Below, one piece after another: positions 12,004 through 23,960 of a stretch of 64,000 bases of DNA; within the stretch, counting starts at the first letter, position 1; each line of letters starts with the position of its first letter. A program made the position numbers and the translations under genes. Source of the stretch: Panax quinquefolius. Taxonomy: Eukaryota > Streptophyta > Magnoliopsida > Apiales > Araliaceae. Under the pieces are notes generated by a model. The model saw only the letters and a program-made list of their open reading frames with translations, was not told the origin of the DNA and did no database searches. Location: positions 123,657,605 through 123,721,604 of the forward strand of contig CM035160.1 in the NCBI GenBank assembly GCA_020205615.1, read 5' to 3'.

Positions 12004-12015
12004 GCTTTGATACCA
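12004..12015 (-). other. E2 primer binding site (tRNA-iMet)
   Basis: The minus strand reads TGGTATCAAAGC three bases after the LTR end. It matches the complement of the 3' end of plant initiator-Met tRNA except for one base (A for G). The tRNA primes minus-strand cDNA synthesis. Confidence 0.85.
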
Positions 12016-12018
12016 ACT

Positions 12019-14655
12019 TGTAGCGCCCCCAAATTCGGGTATCTTCCAACCCGACAGATGGTGCTATACTGTAAAACATTCATACATTCATTCAATTGAA
12101 AAGTCTCAAAGAACGAACATAACTTCTATATATTTAAAGTAATATTTACATTTCCCAGATTCAATACCCATTACAAAGGTTCTTTGTCATAATATTAGTT
12201 ACATTACAACAATAGACCTATACTATTATAAGACAGCTCAGTAATCTGCCTTAGCTTTTCCCTTATCCTTTTTCGATCCTTCGGGACGTTCAGTCTTAGC
12301 TGCATTTATATGGTTCAAGCAAGAGTGAACATGACTAGCTCATCAAGTATAACAATTTAATAACAACATGCTTGACACATAAAAATCGTATATCTTCAAT
12401 AACTGAACAATAGTTATGAAGTACTATTGATAATTCAAAATAGCACTTCATCTTTCTTTCAAAATGTTTCACAATAATAACAATATTCAGTAAAACATTC
12501 ACTCTGGTCAAAGACCTCGAGTATTCATTCTTTATTGGAAAAAGACAACCCGGAAGCAAGTCCGTAAGCCCGTTATTACTTACGAGCACTTCTAGGTGAT
12601 CAGCCTATTGTACTCTATGTTGATCAACACTACATCCATTAAACGTATGCGTTTAAGCATTTAGCAACCTCACGTGCACAAATTTTTATCGACAAAATAT
12701 TTGTTTAACATTTCATTCTTCTTTTGAAAACCATATCAAGTAGTTGATAAATAATAGCAACATTTGATAATAAATGAATAGATTATCAATACATCAAGTC
12801 TGTTGACATGTTCATGCAAGAATTTTATCTATTTGACTTCGTTTGCTAAAAATTCACATGTTGGTTCATTTTTAACTAAAACGATAAACGTTCGTGAACG
12901 TTCAACGCTCGTTTCTTCGTTCTAAGTCGAGAATACGGTCATTTTTGAGTCCTCAACTCTTAAATGCCAAATATGAATTGTCTCTATTGGAAAACAATGG
13001 TTCCGTGATAAAACGCAAAATGTGACTTCTATTCCGAGAATTTTACGAATTCGACGATTATCGTCCAATCGTGCAATTTCCGGCGAATCTTCCTTATTAT
13101 GATTTGTTCAACATTACAAATGAATTCCATTCATCATGTGAACATTTTAACATACTTATTACAATAACCTATATTCATTGTTGGATTTTTGACTTATTCT
13201 TCATGAGCTTATAACTTGTCAAATTATAAACTACTTAAGATTTTATTGTTTATGACTTATGACAATTAAAGTTTCTTAATCATCATACTTTACATGTTCT
13301 TCACATATAACTTTACTTATGTATATATGATACATATATTCATATAAGTTCTTAATTCACTTCTCTTAATAAACTCATTACAATTTCATATTTTCATACT
13401 TAACATTCAAGGTTAACTTATAATAAGTTTATATCTTTTATAAGTTCAAATGACTTATTGCCAACTTATGTGGCTTAAGTTCATGACTTACACATTCTTC
13501 TTACTTCTTATCATTCATGTTTCTTAATCCATCTTTTCTTATCAACCTATCATAGTAGAGATAGAAGATAATGGAGAAGAAGTATTACTTTTGTGTAGTC
13601 TTGGTAAGGTAGCTTTCTTCTTCTTCTTACTTATGGAATGACTTATTGGTAGCTTATTCTCTCTAACACTTAAGCACTTGCAATATGTTGGATTATTTGA
13701 ACAAGGGTTAAATGGCTTGTAAGCCTCCTATATTTATAGAAGTTCCAAAGCTAGGGTAGTTTGGTCTTTAAATCATCCCACCTCCTTAAGCCACCTCCTT
13801 ACTATTCATTACTTGGCTAGCACAAAACCTTATCCTATGTTTGGCCATTAGTCATTTAACTTGGTCATTACTCTTAATACTTGGTCATTACTCTTAATAC
13901 TTGATCATTACATTAACTTGATCACCACATATTACCCATGTTAATATGGTTTGCCCCATGGGTCAACCAATTCATTTCAATCTAGCTTGGGCTTGGACCA
14001 ACTAACTTTTTGGGCTTTGCATTAATAAACACTAATTGGTTCATTAATTTATGATTGGGCCTTAACATTGTAATCTACTTGGACTTGAATATAATTGATA
14101 ACTAATCTTCCAAGTCCATTAACATTACTTAATACATATACATATAATCTATGTATTATTTTCGTATTCCAATCCATATAGGATTTATATACGATATTTC
14201 ATCCTTCATACAAACTCGTATAATACTTTGTATTATACTTGTTTTCATTACTTTGTACAATACCTAGGTATCATACCATTATTAATTATTCATTACTACT
14301 TTGCCTTCCTTAATGTTTATAAATTAAGTCCGCAAGCGAAATATTACATTTTCCATAACTAGATTTTTATTACATAATCCATCTTACCTTGTTATTCCAT
14401 CATTACGTATTTCTCCGAAATTCAAAAATATATCCCAAGCAAATACCGATGAATAGTGTTTTTCGGAAAATCTCTCGGAAAACTTTTATTTTCGTCTTAG
14501 AAATTCAAACACTTTAATTCATCCACGTAGCTTAAATACTACGATATTCTAACATCAATAGGTTATACAATGACAACCATCTTGATAACACATAGAATAG
14601 AATTTTATTATTATTTAATTTAATAAAATCATTTTACAATAAGATCCAATTTTCT
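12019..14655 (-). mobile_element. E2 5' LTR, truncated (about 2.64 kb)
   Basis: It matches 3018-6498 closely from its TGTAGCGCCCCC edge onwards. Relative to that copy it lacks about 855 bp at about 12803, where five extra bases (GTTGA) fill the junction. Its outer end has lost roughly the last 11 bases, so the TG terminus is missing near 14655. The target duplication is therefore not directly adjacent; a GAAAC that could match the left flank lies at 14691-14695. Confidence 0.85.
13729..13740 (-). promoter_or_regulatory. TATA box of E2 5' LTR
   Basis: TCTATAAATATA on the minus strand lies mid-LTR, the expected place for the element's core promoter at the U3/R boundary. Confidence 0.6.
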
Positions 14656-14701
14656 AAATTAGATTCTGAAGCAATGTGATTATGCATATTGAAACTATAT
14701 A

Positions 14702-14702
<1 letters not shown>

Positions 14703-14747
<45 letters not shown>
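14703..14747. repeat. TA dinucleotide microsatellite
   Basis: About 45 bp of perfect TA repeats lie within the E1 LTR, close to the E2 insertion edge. Confidence 0.95.
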
Positions 14748-14749
<2 letters not shown>

Positions 14750-15178
14750 TGAAATATGTAAGTAGCCATATACATGTGAGTAGACCTTAAAATAAAATGT
14801 ACATGAATTATATGTATATTACATAGCACCTACTAACTAGAAATGATTAGTCATATGGTGACATTAGGTTATATTATATGGTTGATATAACATAAGAGTA
14901 AAAATGTGTACAAGTGTGTAGACTAAGTGTTTCTGAGAATTTACTTTGTCCCAAAATGAGTGGCACAAGGACATGAACAGTGATTACATGCTATAATACA
15001 TATGTTTTCAAAAGGCTAAGCCTATTTCTTCCAAGCTTCTAGCTAATGATTATGGCGAGGAGTGGTGCTCATGATGTAAACCAACCACTAATTATCAACT
15101 CCTCCATAACCTTCATGCAATCCTACATTCCATGGGTTTGATTCAATGGGAAAATGCAATGTCTTGTTTTTGTTCTTC

Positions 15179-15187
15179 TATAAATAG
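15179..15187 (+). promoter_or_regulatory. TATA box of E1 LTR
   Basis: TATAAATAG follows TTCTTC and precedes a transcribed-leader-like region. It has the same context as the TATA boxes of the other LTRs in the window. Confidence 0.6.
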
Positions 15188-17853
15188 CAGTTATACTTCT
15201 TCATTTCTTGTTGCTCAGAATTGTCTGATAAATTTCTAAGTAGTAGAGTGAGAGCATTCTAAGAGCTTGAGAGTTCAGTTAGAGCAAGTTCATTGCACAT
15301 TACGAAGGTATAATTCCATTCCTTGCTTTCTATTTTCGTTTCTGTAAACAGAGTTTTAAGTTCTTGAAATTCAAACTTTTGATTATGTGGAATTGGATGT
15401 TATTAAGGATGGGTAATATTCATATAGTTGTTATATGACCATATGAACATGTTTAAACTGTTATAAGAATGTTTAGAAATGATTTCTTGAGTAATTTTTG
15501 TGTTTGGGCTAAACAGTTGCCGAGGTATACTATTCCTAGCTCAAACCAGGTACATCGCAGCTGTGCCCGCCTCTGAATTTTGTTTTGAGTTCTGTTTTGA
15601 AACCTGTTATAGTAACATGACTTATGATAGCATACAAGCATATGTAAGGAGTATATATAGAGATGTGGACCTAATGTGAACATGTTAGAATAGCTTAACA
15701 TGATTAAAGAAGATGTGTAGCTTAAAATGGATTTATGACTTTAGAAACGATCTTAATATGTATGTATGCCATGTATGTATACTAATTTTTGAAAGCATGT
15801 TAATATAACTTAGAAGTACATGAATAAACCATTTGCTTGTGTTGATGTGATTAGTAAAGAAACAGCTCATGTTGAACCTACTAGTAAGCTTTGATTGTGA
15901 ATATTGTCAAACTACCTTGAGGACTAGAATTTGACAATTGTGATCATGTTTGGTGACACAATTAGACTCATTCATGTAGCATAACCGTAAATATACCATG
16001 CTTGTGTATCACATTTCAAGAAAAGCATGAACGAAGTATATCTCCAACTAAAACGGTGTTAATTTCACACATGTGTTATGAATACTCACAAGAATGTCTA
16101 ATTTGAGTGTTATAACTATCTTGTATATCTATAGAGTAAGCATGATAGACTTAGTGGTTGTATGACGTGTCAAGCTTTAAAATTCCATAGAAAGTCATAA
16201 ATTAATGAACTTGTAAAAATGAGTACAAGAATGGTAATGTGGTATGTGAAATCTTCTAGCATGCATGTTAAACTATAAGTATAGTGGTATGTTAGAATGG
16301 GGCAGAACTCTGCAAAGGCAACAGCTTCGATCTGATGCGGCGAGGGACAGTAGCAATTGCTGGCCATCCCTAAGCTTCAGATAGTAGCACAAATTACAGG
16401 CTAGCCAAAAAAAAGCGATCGATCATGATGAGTTACATTTTTTCTTGATGTTTGACGCATGCCTATATGATGTCTTTAACTTGTAATATATGACTAATAT
16501 GCTATGTAATGTGTTGAGGAGAATGTTATGCGATGTAAATAGAGATTAAATTGGATTTTTGAATGATAAGTCCAAGAGGAGGTTTGTATGATATAAAAAC
16601 AAAGATACATGGGTTAAACTTATGATGACTTATAAACTGATTTTGTACCATATGGGCACACTTGAGTCATGACAAGCTTGATTAAAGACTGGGATAGCTA
16701 ACGAGCACCTTGAACATATAATACGTTATGAATAGGATTCGAAATTGTTGATTTCTTAACGAGGATAAACTACACGTAAGGCAAGTATCTGAACCCTACT
16801 TTACCTTGTGCAAGTATTCTAAACTCTTACATTACCTTATTCAAGCGAATATCGTAAACTTATCTCTTTGAATGAAAGTTACCCTACTTATTCGTTCACT
16901 TGAGCTCGTTTGTTAAATTCTTGAGAAAAACTATTATTCATGTGAACTTAGTATTATTCTTGAATATTATGAACGTATCTATGCCATTTGAGTCAGCTAG
17001 ATTATATGCATGTTTATAAAACTGTCCAAACCAATTGATTGGTGCGAAAATCTTGAAACCTGAGTTGAACAACCCTTAAGGTAAGAGGATTGTATGTTGT
17101 TGGAAACCCCAACACATGAGTATATTATTATCGTGGTGTTATGCATAACTTAAAGTATTGTATACTGATCATCTATAGTACTTGATTCTTTGGGTTATCA
17201 GTTTAATATTGGTAATTCTAGTAGATGTTAAATAGTCCTTAATGACTGCTCAGTATAAATTGTGATCCAGAAGGATACCTTGATAGCCTTTGAATTTATA
17301 TATATCGGTAGATAATATTAAATTATTGATCTTATTCCAAGGATTGTTGATATTCATTATTTGTGATATTATTCTGAAACTCTGAACTATCATAGAGATG
17401 ATACTTCGATATTTCAAACGCGTGTTATAAAACTGTTTACCCTTGTTGTATATTACTTGTTGGGCAATTTGTGCTCATTCTTACTTATTTAAAATCTTTC
17501 AGTTAAGGCAGAACATGGAGATGTCTCTGGGAAGGATAATGGCAAGGGCAAGACTACCGACTAGCTTGTCCCTTTTATGTTTAAAACTATTATGTTGTAT
17601 TAAGACTGTTGGCAGACTATTTTTAAACTTAAGTAGGATTATGTATTAAGTCTTTATTCGATATTATTATGTAATCTATTAAGTACTGTAGGTTGCGAGA
17701 CTTGGGGGAATAATTATAATAAATCATTGTATATTATTCTAAATTAGATCTTTTGTTGCGAATGTATGATTTTAGTTATTATGGTGTTACCATGAGCACG
17801 TGATGAACCGAATTCGAGTGACCAAGTGGCAGTCAGAATTTGGGGGCGTCACA

Positions 17854-18614
17854 GCCTTGAATTTGTTTTATGGTTGTAGTATTACATTAGTACTGCAACT
17901 CTATCACCATTACAAGTCCAGAAATTAACTAGAACATAGGATTAAAACTGGTCAAACTAGGTACCTTGTAGTCTGACATGGGTTTCTGGGTTTGATGAAG
18001 AACAGCCCAAGAACACCTTTAGCCACGGTTTTGTCGCCTAATGCACCTTTAGCCACACTTAAATTCAGAAATTACTTAATAAATAGAAAAAAATGGTTTT
18101 TAATTATTAAAAATATAAAATAAATTTCTAAAAATTATTTTAAAGTCCGAAAATTACTTTTTAATTATTTAGAGTATATTTCATAAATATTTAATATTTT
18201 TGGAATAATGATGGTATTTAATTTATTTAATTATAATATTAAATAAATTATTTAAAATAATTTAATACATGAAAATCATGAAAAAATTATATTATGGTAT
18301 AAGAAAATATTTTAAGTTATTTTTAGTGACTTTTAATATTTTATGATGAATTTAATTAATTAATTAATATTAATGGTAATTAATTTATTTACTAAATATA
18401 TTAAATAAATTATGGAAAATAGAATTAATGATTTAAACGTCGTATAAAAATGATTTAAGTGTTATAAAAATATTTTAAGTTATAAAATATAACTTTTGAT
18501 ATTTTGTCATGAAAATATTAATATTTTAATATTAATAGAAATTATCGGATAATGGATTTAACGGTTTAAAAATCATATAAATATGATTTTAAGGTATTAA
18601 AAATACTTTGATAT
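17854..18614 (+). mobile_element. Host sequence H, left part (AT-rich, LTR-like)
   Basis: There is no gene here. About the last 500 bases are very AT-rich with loosely repeated blocks such as TATAAAAATGATTTAAGTG, and the same texture resumes after E3 at 28782. It therefore belongs to the sequence E3 inserted into, probably the U3 side of an older long LTR. I could not find the start of that LTR. Confidence 0.45.
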
Positions 18615-19245
18615 TGTAAGACCCAAATTTTTATAAATAAAGATGATTTTTTTTTATAAATATTATTTTTGAATATTATGGAATAAATTTGATATAATGT
18701 TATAGTTGTGGGTAATATTTATAAATTTTGCAAAGTATGCAAGTTGTTATAAAATATTACGTTTGGTGGGGAATATTCTTTTGTTAGGGAATATTAAATA
18801 CTGATAACGCTCAATCATTGGTGGACCCCACAACATTATTATTTCGGATTGAGAAAACGACAAAAATATATTTTATAAAAATAACTTGGCGAGGTGTTAC
18901 TGCTTAAAAGCTGTTGAACTACCCGTTGGTAAAAAATACGATGTCTGGCGTGGTTGCGTAGTAGCGCTACGGTATTGATTATTGATCTTTACGTGAAAGT
19001 CACTCCGGTATGCTCAATTATTGCTACGATAATTCTTTGAAACATATCTCTTATATTATTAATTCAATTATTGTCACAAATTATCATCGTATAATATGTT
19101 ATAGTATTAAATCAATAATTGAGACGACAAGTTATAAATGATTAATAATTGTTGAAAGATTAAATATGTGTTGATGAAAAAAAATAATTTGTGGTAAGTT
19201 TGATTATTTTATGGGGGCTCATATGTCATCATCTAAGAGTCTCTT

Positions 19246-19485
19246 CTTCATCAATAGTATTTACCTTCGTCGATAGTAATTACCTTCGTCGATAGTAATT
19301 ACCCTTGTGAATAGTATTTACCTTCGTCGATAGTAATTACCTTCCGTCGATAGTAATTACCCTTGTGAATAGTATTTACCTTCGTCGATAGTAATTACCT
19401 TCGTTAATCGATAGTAATTACCCTTGTGAATAGTATTTACCTTCGTCGATAGTATTTACCTTCGTTAATAGTAATTACCTTTATC
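19246..19485 (+). repeat. E3 5' LTR U3 minisatellite (about 20 bp units)
   Basis: About twelve tandem units of the form TTACCTTCGTCGATAGTAA occur, interspersed with the variant ACCCTTGTGAATAGTATTT. The same block occurs in the 3' LTR at 26745-26970 with a different unit order. Confidence 0.85.
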
Positions 19486-19487
19486 GG

Positions 19488-19590
19488 ACGTCGAACCACT
19501 TGTCGTTTCACATTACGATGATCGAACCACTTGTCGTTTCACATTCTGGGCGTCGAACCGGTTAAATCGAGCCACTTGCCTTTTCACACG
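19488..19590 (+). repeat. E3 5' LTR 27-bp repeats upstream of TATA
   Basis: Three imperfect copies of a block containing TCGAACCACTTGTCGTTTCA are present. They lie just upstream of the TATA box and could be promoter elements; this is an inference from position. Confidence 0.65.
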
Positions 19591-19613
19591 GCAGTGCTAA
19601 GCTAGAAATCTTC

Positions 19614-19622
19614 TATAAATAG
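19614..19622 (+). promoter_or_regulatory. TATA box of E3 5' LTR
   Basis: TATAAATAG occurs in the context CTTCTATAAATAGAGGCC, identical in the 3' LTR. It is followed by a GA-rich stretch (AGAGAGAGAAAG) typical of these leaders. Confidence 0.75.
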
Positions 19623-19789
19623 AGGCCTGAGGCTTCATTATTTTCACTAATTCATTCAAGCTATAGAGAGAGAAAGTATAGAGAGAATAAGAGAAAAGAA
19701 GAAGAGTATTTTTGTTACTACCTACCGCTTTGCGATTCAATCTCCTACCAAATGTAAGGGGTGTTATTTTTCTTATTCATGAAGAGAAG

Positions 19790-20180
19790 CTGTTGTTATT
19801 CCATTGCTTATTATTACATTGGAATAACTTTGTATAAGTGGTTTACCCTATACTTGGTGACATTCTTCTATTATTACATTGGAACATCACATGCATGTGT
19901 TTACACCTAACCTTGCCCGCCTCTTTATTATTATTACATTGGAACATCCATGCGTGTGTGTTTTGGGGACACGGTTAAAATCTTTATTATTCTGTTGGAA
20001 CATCACATGCATGTGTTTTACACCTACACGGTTCCGCTTTATTATTCTGTTGGAATATCCTATCGTGTGTGTTTACACCGGATGCGGTTCCATCTTTATT
20101 ATTACATTGGAACATCCCAGCCGAAGTGAATTTCACGACTTCGTTCCGTTATTTATTATTCTGTTGGAATAACTTTTATG
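19790..20180 (+). repeat. E3 5' LTR leader minisatellite (about 57 bp units)
   Basis: Six units carry the core TTATTATTNCNTTGGAA(C/T)ATC, at 19881, 19941, 19997, 20052, 20109 and 20166 (position of GGAA). They lie downstream of the TATA box and so within transcribed sequence. Frames across them stay open only because of the repeat. Confidence 0.85.
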
Positions 20181-21278
20181 CGTGCGATTCTATCGCATGT
20201 ATGGTGATTTCTTTTGTTATTCCATTCTTTATTATACCCAAATGGTTAAAACTTTGACTTCTATACTCCATGAAATTAGTAGAATATCCTTGATATTTGC
20301 GTTTCATCCAAAGATATCTTTCATGAAAATATTCTTCGATCATTCTTGAATTTTACTCTACAAAACAATGATCATGTTTACAATTTGGGCGTTAATAATT
20401 CTGGATAAAATAATTCTTGAACTTGTTTTATTGAATTCTTATATCATTGTCATCATCCTCATGTTTATATTTTTTGAAAGTCATCTCATACATGGCACAT
20501 AGTGCATAGATGGACTTGGTATGATTATGACCGAGAGACTATTCGGTGTAATCATGGCCCAGTAATGTTACAAATGATGTGATAAAAATCCTCGATGGCC
20601 AGTAGTGCATTGATGGATGATTGTTGGCATGATCATGACCATTAATGAATACACAAATATTCTTGGCCCATAGTCATGAATAATTGTGGTGGTGATCTTA
20701 AAGAATATCCTTGGCGTAGTAGAAAAGGGGGTGATTCGATGATGTGAAATATTTATTAAAGTGAGTCTCGACTATAAACGATGATGAAAACCTTTTAAAA
20801 ACCTAAAAGATAGTAGACTTTATTTTCTACTTGACTCTTTTAATGGATTGCGTATTCAGCTGCAGATTAAACCGGTTGTCTATTGTATTTTATCGGTTTA
20901 ACATTATTGAAGACTATTGATAATTTATTACGCATTATCTTAGTCATAATATTTCTTCTTGGGCTAGTTGAGCTCACCCTTTCTTTCACCGCTGTTCTCT
21001 TGAAATGATAATATAGCCGGGGAAGAGTCGGAAGCAGTGATGGTCTGAAGATAGCATTAATAGTCCTCACTATTACAGTAAAATAGTGTGATAATAAGCG
21101 TAATGAGGACTTTTGTTTGAGTTTGTATAATATCTAGTAGATTTATATTTGTATTTAAACTCACGGTTTATGTCGTATTATTACCTACAGTTATGTTAAT
21201 AAGTTGTTTTTAAATTACATACCATGTAAGTGTCGACCCAAGATGGGTGATGTATACCTAATTTTGGGGCGTCACGGT

Positions 21279-21294
21279 TGGTATCGAGCTTAGG
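21279..21294 (+). other. E3 primer binding site (tRNA-iMet, degenerate)
   Basis: TGGTATCGAGCTTAGG lies two bases after the LTR. It matches the tRNA-iMet complement with one base missing relative to TGGTATCAGAGC. The flanking leader matches that of the array internal segments. Confidence 0.75.
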
Positions 21295-21454
21295 GATATG
21301 ATCCACAGCTAAGATGTGAGAATAGTACTAGGTGGGGAGAGGCAGGGAATACCTTCGCTAGTATGACCTACCTAAGTTTATGTGATATTTTATTGGTTGG
21401 TCGAGGAAGATAGGGATAATTTGTTACATGTCAATTAACCTTTTGTTTTGTGGC

Positions 21455-22620
21455 GATGTCTGAAAATGACATCCGAGAATGTTGAGAATAGCAATGGAGC
21501 GCAGACGATTGTTGATTCACCACATATCAATAATCGAGGATAATGTGCATCCTAAGGCGACAATCCTCATGCAAACAACAACCTTGACCAAATGACGAAT
21601 GATCAAATGTTCGGAGGCTTTATGCAATTTATGCAACAATGAAAGCGAGCGACTCTGCATCCAAAACGTAGGTGGAAACACACGGAAAACTCTCGGTGGT
21701 CACCGCTAAACAATTTAAGGAGCTAGGACCACCGGAGTTTAAGGGAGAGCCAAAACCACTTCACGCGGAAGCATGGATAAAGCAGATTACGAAGATATTT
21801 GATGTCTTGGGATGCTCAGAGGAGCAAAGGTTCCCTTGTTGCCTTTATGTTAGCGGAGAGGCGGATTCTTGGTGGAATCGGTAAAACGTACTCAACCACT
21901 GTCATTGAAGATATCTTGGGAGAAGTTCCAGGAGTCATTCAACGACAAATACTTTCACGAAAGTATTAGCCCACATGAAGGAGGTGGAGTTTATCAAGTT
22001 GGAACAAAACAATATGGCCGTAATGTCATGATCTGAGGCAAAATTTGCGGAGTTATCACGGTTTAACGTCCCACTGGTGGATAATGAAGAGAGAATGCAG
22101 CGAATGTTTTAAGAGGTTTGAAGCGGGAATCGTCGAACATCTTATTTCTCATAAACCGTGTTTGTATTCGGATGTTGTAAATAGGGCTCGATTAGTGGAG
22201 CGCGATAATGAGTCAACGCCTGACTAAAAGAAAGCGTGCCGTGAAAATTATAATACCGGCGAGAATAGTCATCGGCGGTGACAACAAGCGTGGAGGGAAT
22301 CAACGAGGCGGATATGGTAACCACTTGCCGGTGGTAATCGGGGCCAAAACAATAAGAATGGACATTTCAAGAAAAGGAGATTCAACAATGATGGAAAGAC
22401 GCGTCGACCAAAGACCCATTGTTAAGGAAGGAGAAAGACCACCTATCATATGCTTCAAATGCGGAGGAGAGGACACATCGATCAAATTGCGTCATGCCGT
22501 CAAAGCATGTTATAATTGTGGAAGAGAAGGTCACTTAGCTCGATTTTGTCGTTCATCAAGACAAATTCAATTTAGGATGGAGGCACCAAAGCCATCCCGG
22601 AAAATTCAAAACCGGTAGTC
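21455..22620 (+). pseudogene. E3 gag
   Basis: Gag remnants lie in several frames. A possible start is the ATG at 21455 (MSENDIRE). The capsid segment in 21672-21884 includes PPEFKGEP, EAWIKQITKIFDVLGC and YVSGEADSWWNR, typical of plant Ty3/gypsy Gag. The frame at 22208-22618 is basic and Arg/Gly-rich, like nucleocapsid, and ends with a broken first CxxC and an intact zinc knuckle CYNCGREGHLARFC. Several frameshifts and stops separate these parts. Confidence 0.8.
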
Positions 22621-22639
22621 TGAGGGAGAGCATTTGTTG

Positions 22640-23110
22640 TGACCTCCCAAAGAGCAAGGAATCCGAATGAGGTCATCACGGGTAAGCTTATCATAAACTC
22701 TAATGAAGTCATACTTTATTTGATCTGGGTTCTACCCATTCTTTTATTTCTCCTACTTGCGCTCATCGATTAAATTTGACTCTGGAGAAATTAGACTTTG
22801 ACTTATCTGTGGAAACTCCGTTTGGGAGAAACCTTCATTACATCCACTTGTTTATAAGTCTTGTTTGGTTCAAATCGGTACCCTCACATTACCCGTCGAT
22901 CTTATTTCATTAAAAATACTTGCATTTGGCGTGATTCTAGGGATTGATTGGTTAACTACTTATCATACAAAATTGATTGTTTTCGTAAGGTTGTTAGCTT
23001 TCATATTCCTAATCAACCTATTATCTTGAATTCAAACGACCAAACCATTAAAATCAATCACGGTCATCTCAAGCCATAAAGCTATTCGTTTATTGAAAAA
23101 GCGGATGTCA
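22640..23110 (+). pseudogene. E3 aspartic protease
   Basis: The frame around 22719 reads FDLGSTHSFISPTCAHRLNL, the retrotransposon protease active site with Leu in place of the expected Ser in D-S-G. The downstream segment KLDFDLSVETPFG agrees with the family. Stops and frameshifts follow. The Leu may be a real mutation or one of the CTG/CNG-type sequence errors seen elsewhere in the window. Confidence 0.7.
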
Positions 23111-23960
23111 AGCTTTCTTAGCTCATATCACGATTTAAATAAAAATACGCCGGGTTTTAAGCGATATTCCTATTGTTAATAAATTTCTGACGTATTCCCA
23201 AAAACTTCTGGCCTACCCCAGGCGTGAAATTGAATTTTGTATCGACCTTGAACCCGTCTGAAAACCTATTTCCAAAGCCCATGTCGAATAGCTCTATTGA
23301 ACTTCGGGAGTTAAAGACCCAATCGCGAGGAATTGTTAGACATTGGCTTTATTAAGTCCTAGTACTTCTCCTTGGGGTGCTCTGTTACTATTAAGTGAAG
23401 AAGAAAGATGGGAGTATGCGACTTTGTATTGATTATCGGGAGTTGAATCACGTCACCATCAAAAATAGGTATCCATTGCCACGTATTGATGACTGTTTGA
23501 CCGATTCTGAGAGCCAAATTCTTTTCAAAGATTGATCTTCGTTAGGATATCACCAATTGAAGATTAGAACCGTGACATTCCAAAGGCGGCTTTGAGAACT
23601 TCGATGCGGGCATTATGAATTCCTAGTCATGTCCTTTGGATTGACTAATGCTCCTCTTTGCCTTCATGGATATGATGAACCGAGTATTCAAGGAATATTT
23701 AGATCACTTTGTGGTCGTCTTTATTGATGACATCCTTATTTATTCCAAAAGCCGTGAAGATCATGAGCAACACTTGAGGTGACACTCCAAAAGCTTCGTG
23801 AATATAAGCTTTATGCCAGTTGAAGAAATGCGAGTTACGGCTTGAAGAAGTAGCATTCCTTGGGCACGTGGTATCAAGTCATGGAATATCTGTTGACCCA
23901 AAGAAAGATTGAAGCTATTCAAAGTGGGAACAACCTAAATCGATGATAGAAAAATCGTAG
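23111..23960 (+). pseudogene. E3 reverse transcriptase
   Basis: Fragments in order are RREIEFCIDLEPV near 23221, [29 protein letters not shown] near 23398, [33 protein letters not shown], and [20 protein letters not shown] followed by the catalytic DDILIYS near 23716-23750. Both catalytic Asp codons are present. At least six frameshifts or stops break the frame. Confidence 0.85.

Larger units (their letters stand above)
3018..14655 (-). mobile_element. E2: nearly complete Ty3/gypsy chromovirus nested in the E1 LTR
   Basis: Read on the minus strand, E2 has a 5' LTR (14655-12019), an initiator-Met primer binding site (12015-12004) and a long leader with an extra ORF (11835-11320). Then come gag-pro-pol from 10907 to 6545, a PPT (6511-6499) and a 3' LTR (6498-3018). 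Gag, protease, RT, RNase H and part of integrase share one reading frame, as in chromoviruses with a single gag-pol ORF. The frame holds about four in-frame stops plus several frameshifts and deletions, so the copy is defective. The two LTRs differ by one deletion of about 850 bp and scattered substitutions. It sits inside the E1 LTR and is therefore younger than E1. Confidence 0.9.
1..17853 (+). mobile_element. E1: Ty3/gypsy chromovirus (Tekay-like), 3' half, interrupted by E2
   Basis: The window opens inside the pol gene of a plus-strand Ty3/gypsy element. RNase H, integrase and a chromodomain-like tail run from 3 to about 2104, followed by a polypurine tract ending at 2154 and an LTR starting TGTAATACC at 2155. 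That LTR is broken at 3017 by the minus-strand element E2 and resumes near 14656. It ends at 17853 in GGGGGCGTCACA, the same style of end as the other long LTRs here. Without E2 the LTR would be about 4.06 kb. The 5' LTR, gag and most of RT lie outside the window. The pol frame carries many in-frame stops, so the copy is dead. The Tekay/Del assignment rests on the integrase tail and the long LTR and is an inference. Confidence 0.8.
14656..17853 (+). mobile_element. E1 3' LTR, right part
   Basis: This is the continuation of the E1 LTR after the E2 insertion, ending GGGGGCGTCACA at 17853. It is non-coding apart from short chance frames. It contains a TATA box (15179-15187), a TA microsatellite (14703-14747) and a long transcribed R/U5 region. 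No PBS-like TGGTATC follows its end, consistent with a 3' LTR. The contiguity of the two LTR parts is inferred from the E2 nesting and from the family-typical ends. Confidence 0.7.
18615..21276 (+). mobile_element. E3 5' LTR
   Basis: It begins TGTAAGACCC and ends ATTTTGGGGCGTCACG, with CG in place of the usual CA. U3 carries a 20-bp minisatellite and 27-bp repeats, then a TATA box, then a leader with about 57-bp repeats. The end TAGGTATACATCACCC (reverse sense) is shared with the array LTRs. Confidence 0.88.

Noticed and set aside
17854..18614. Possible host gene or promoter next to the E1 end
   Set aside because: There is no open frame; the sequence is AT-rich and continues beyond E3 as part of an older LTR.
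19246..19485. CRISPR-like alternation of repeats and spacers
   Set aside because: Units are tandem and of about 20 bp with related spacers, inside a plant LTR; there are no cas genes and the genome is eukaryotic.
19879..20257. Overlapping open frames with repeated YYY/LLHWNI-type peptides (also near 27319-27844, 37188-37489, 40098-40352, 49184-49502, 60434-60652 and 63480-63806)
   Set aside because: They run through the leader minisatellite in several frames and on both strands. The repeat unit keeps the frames open; there is no conserved domain or plausible start.
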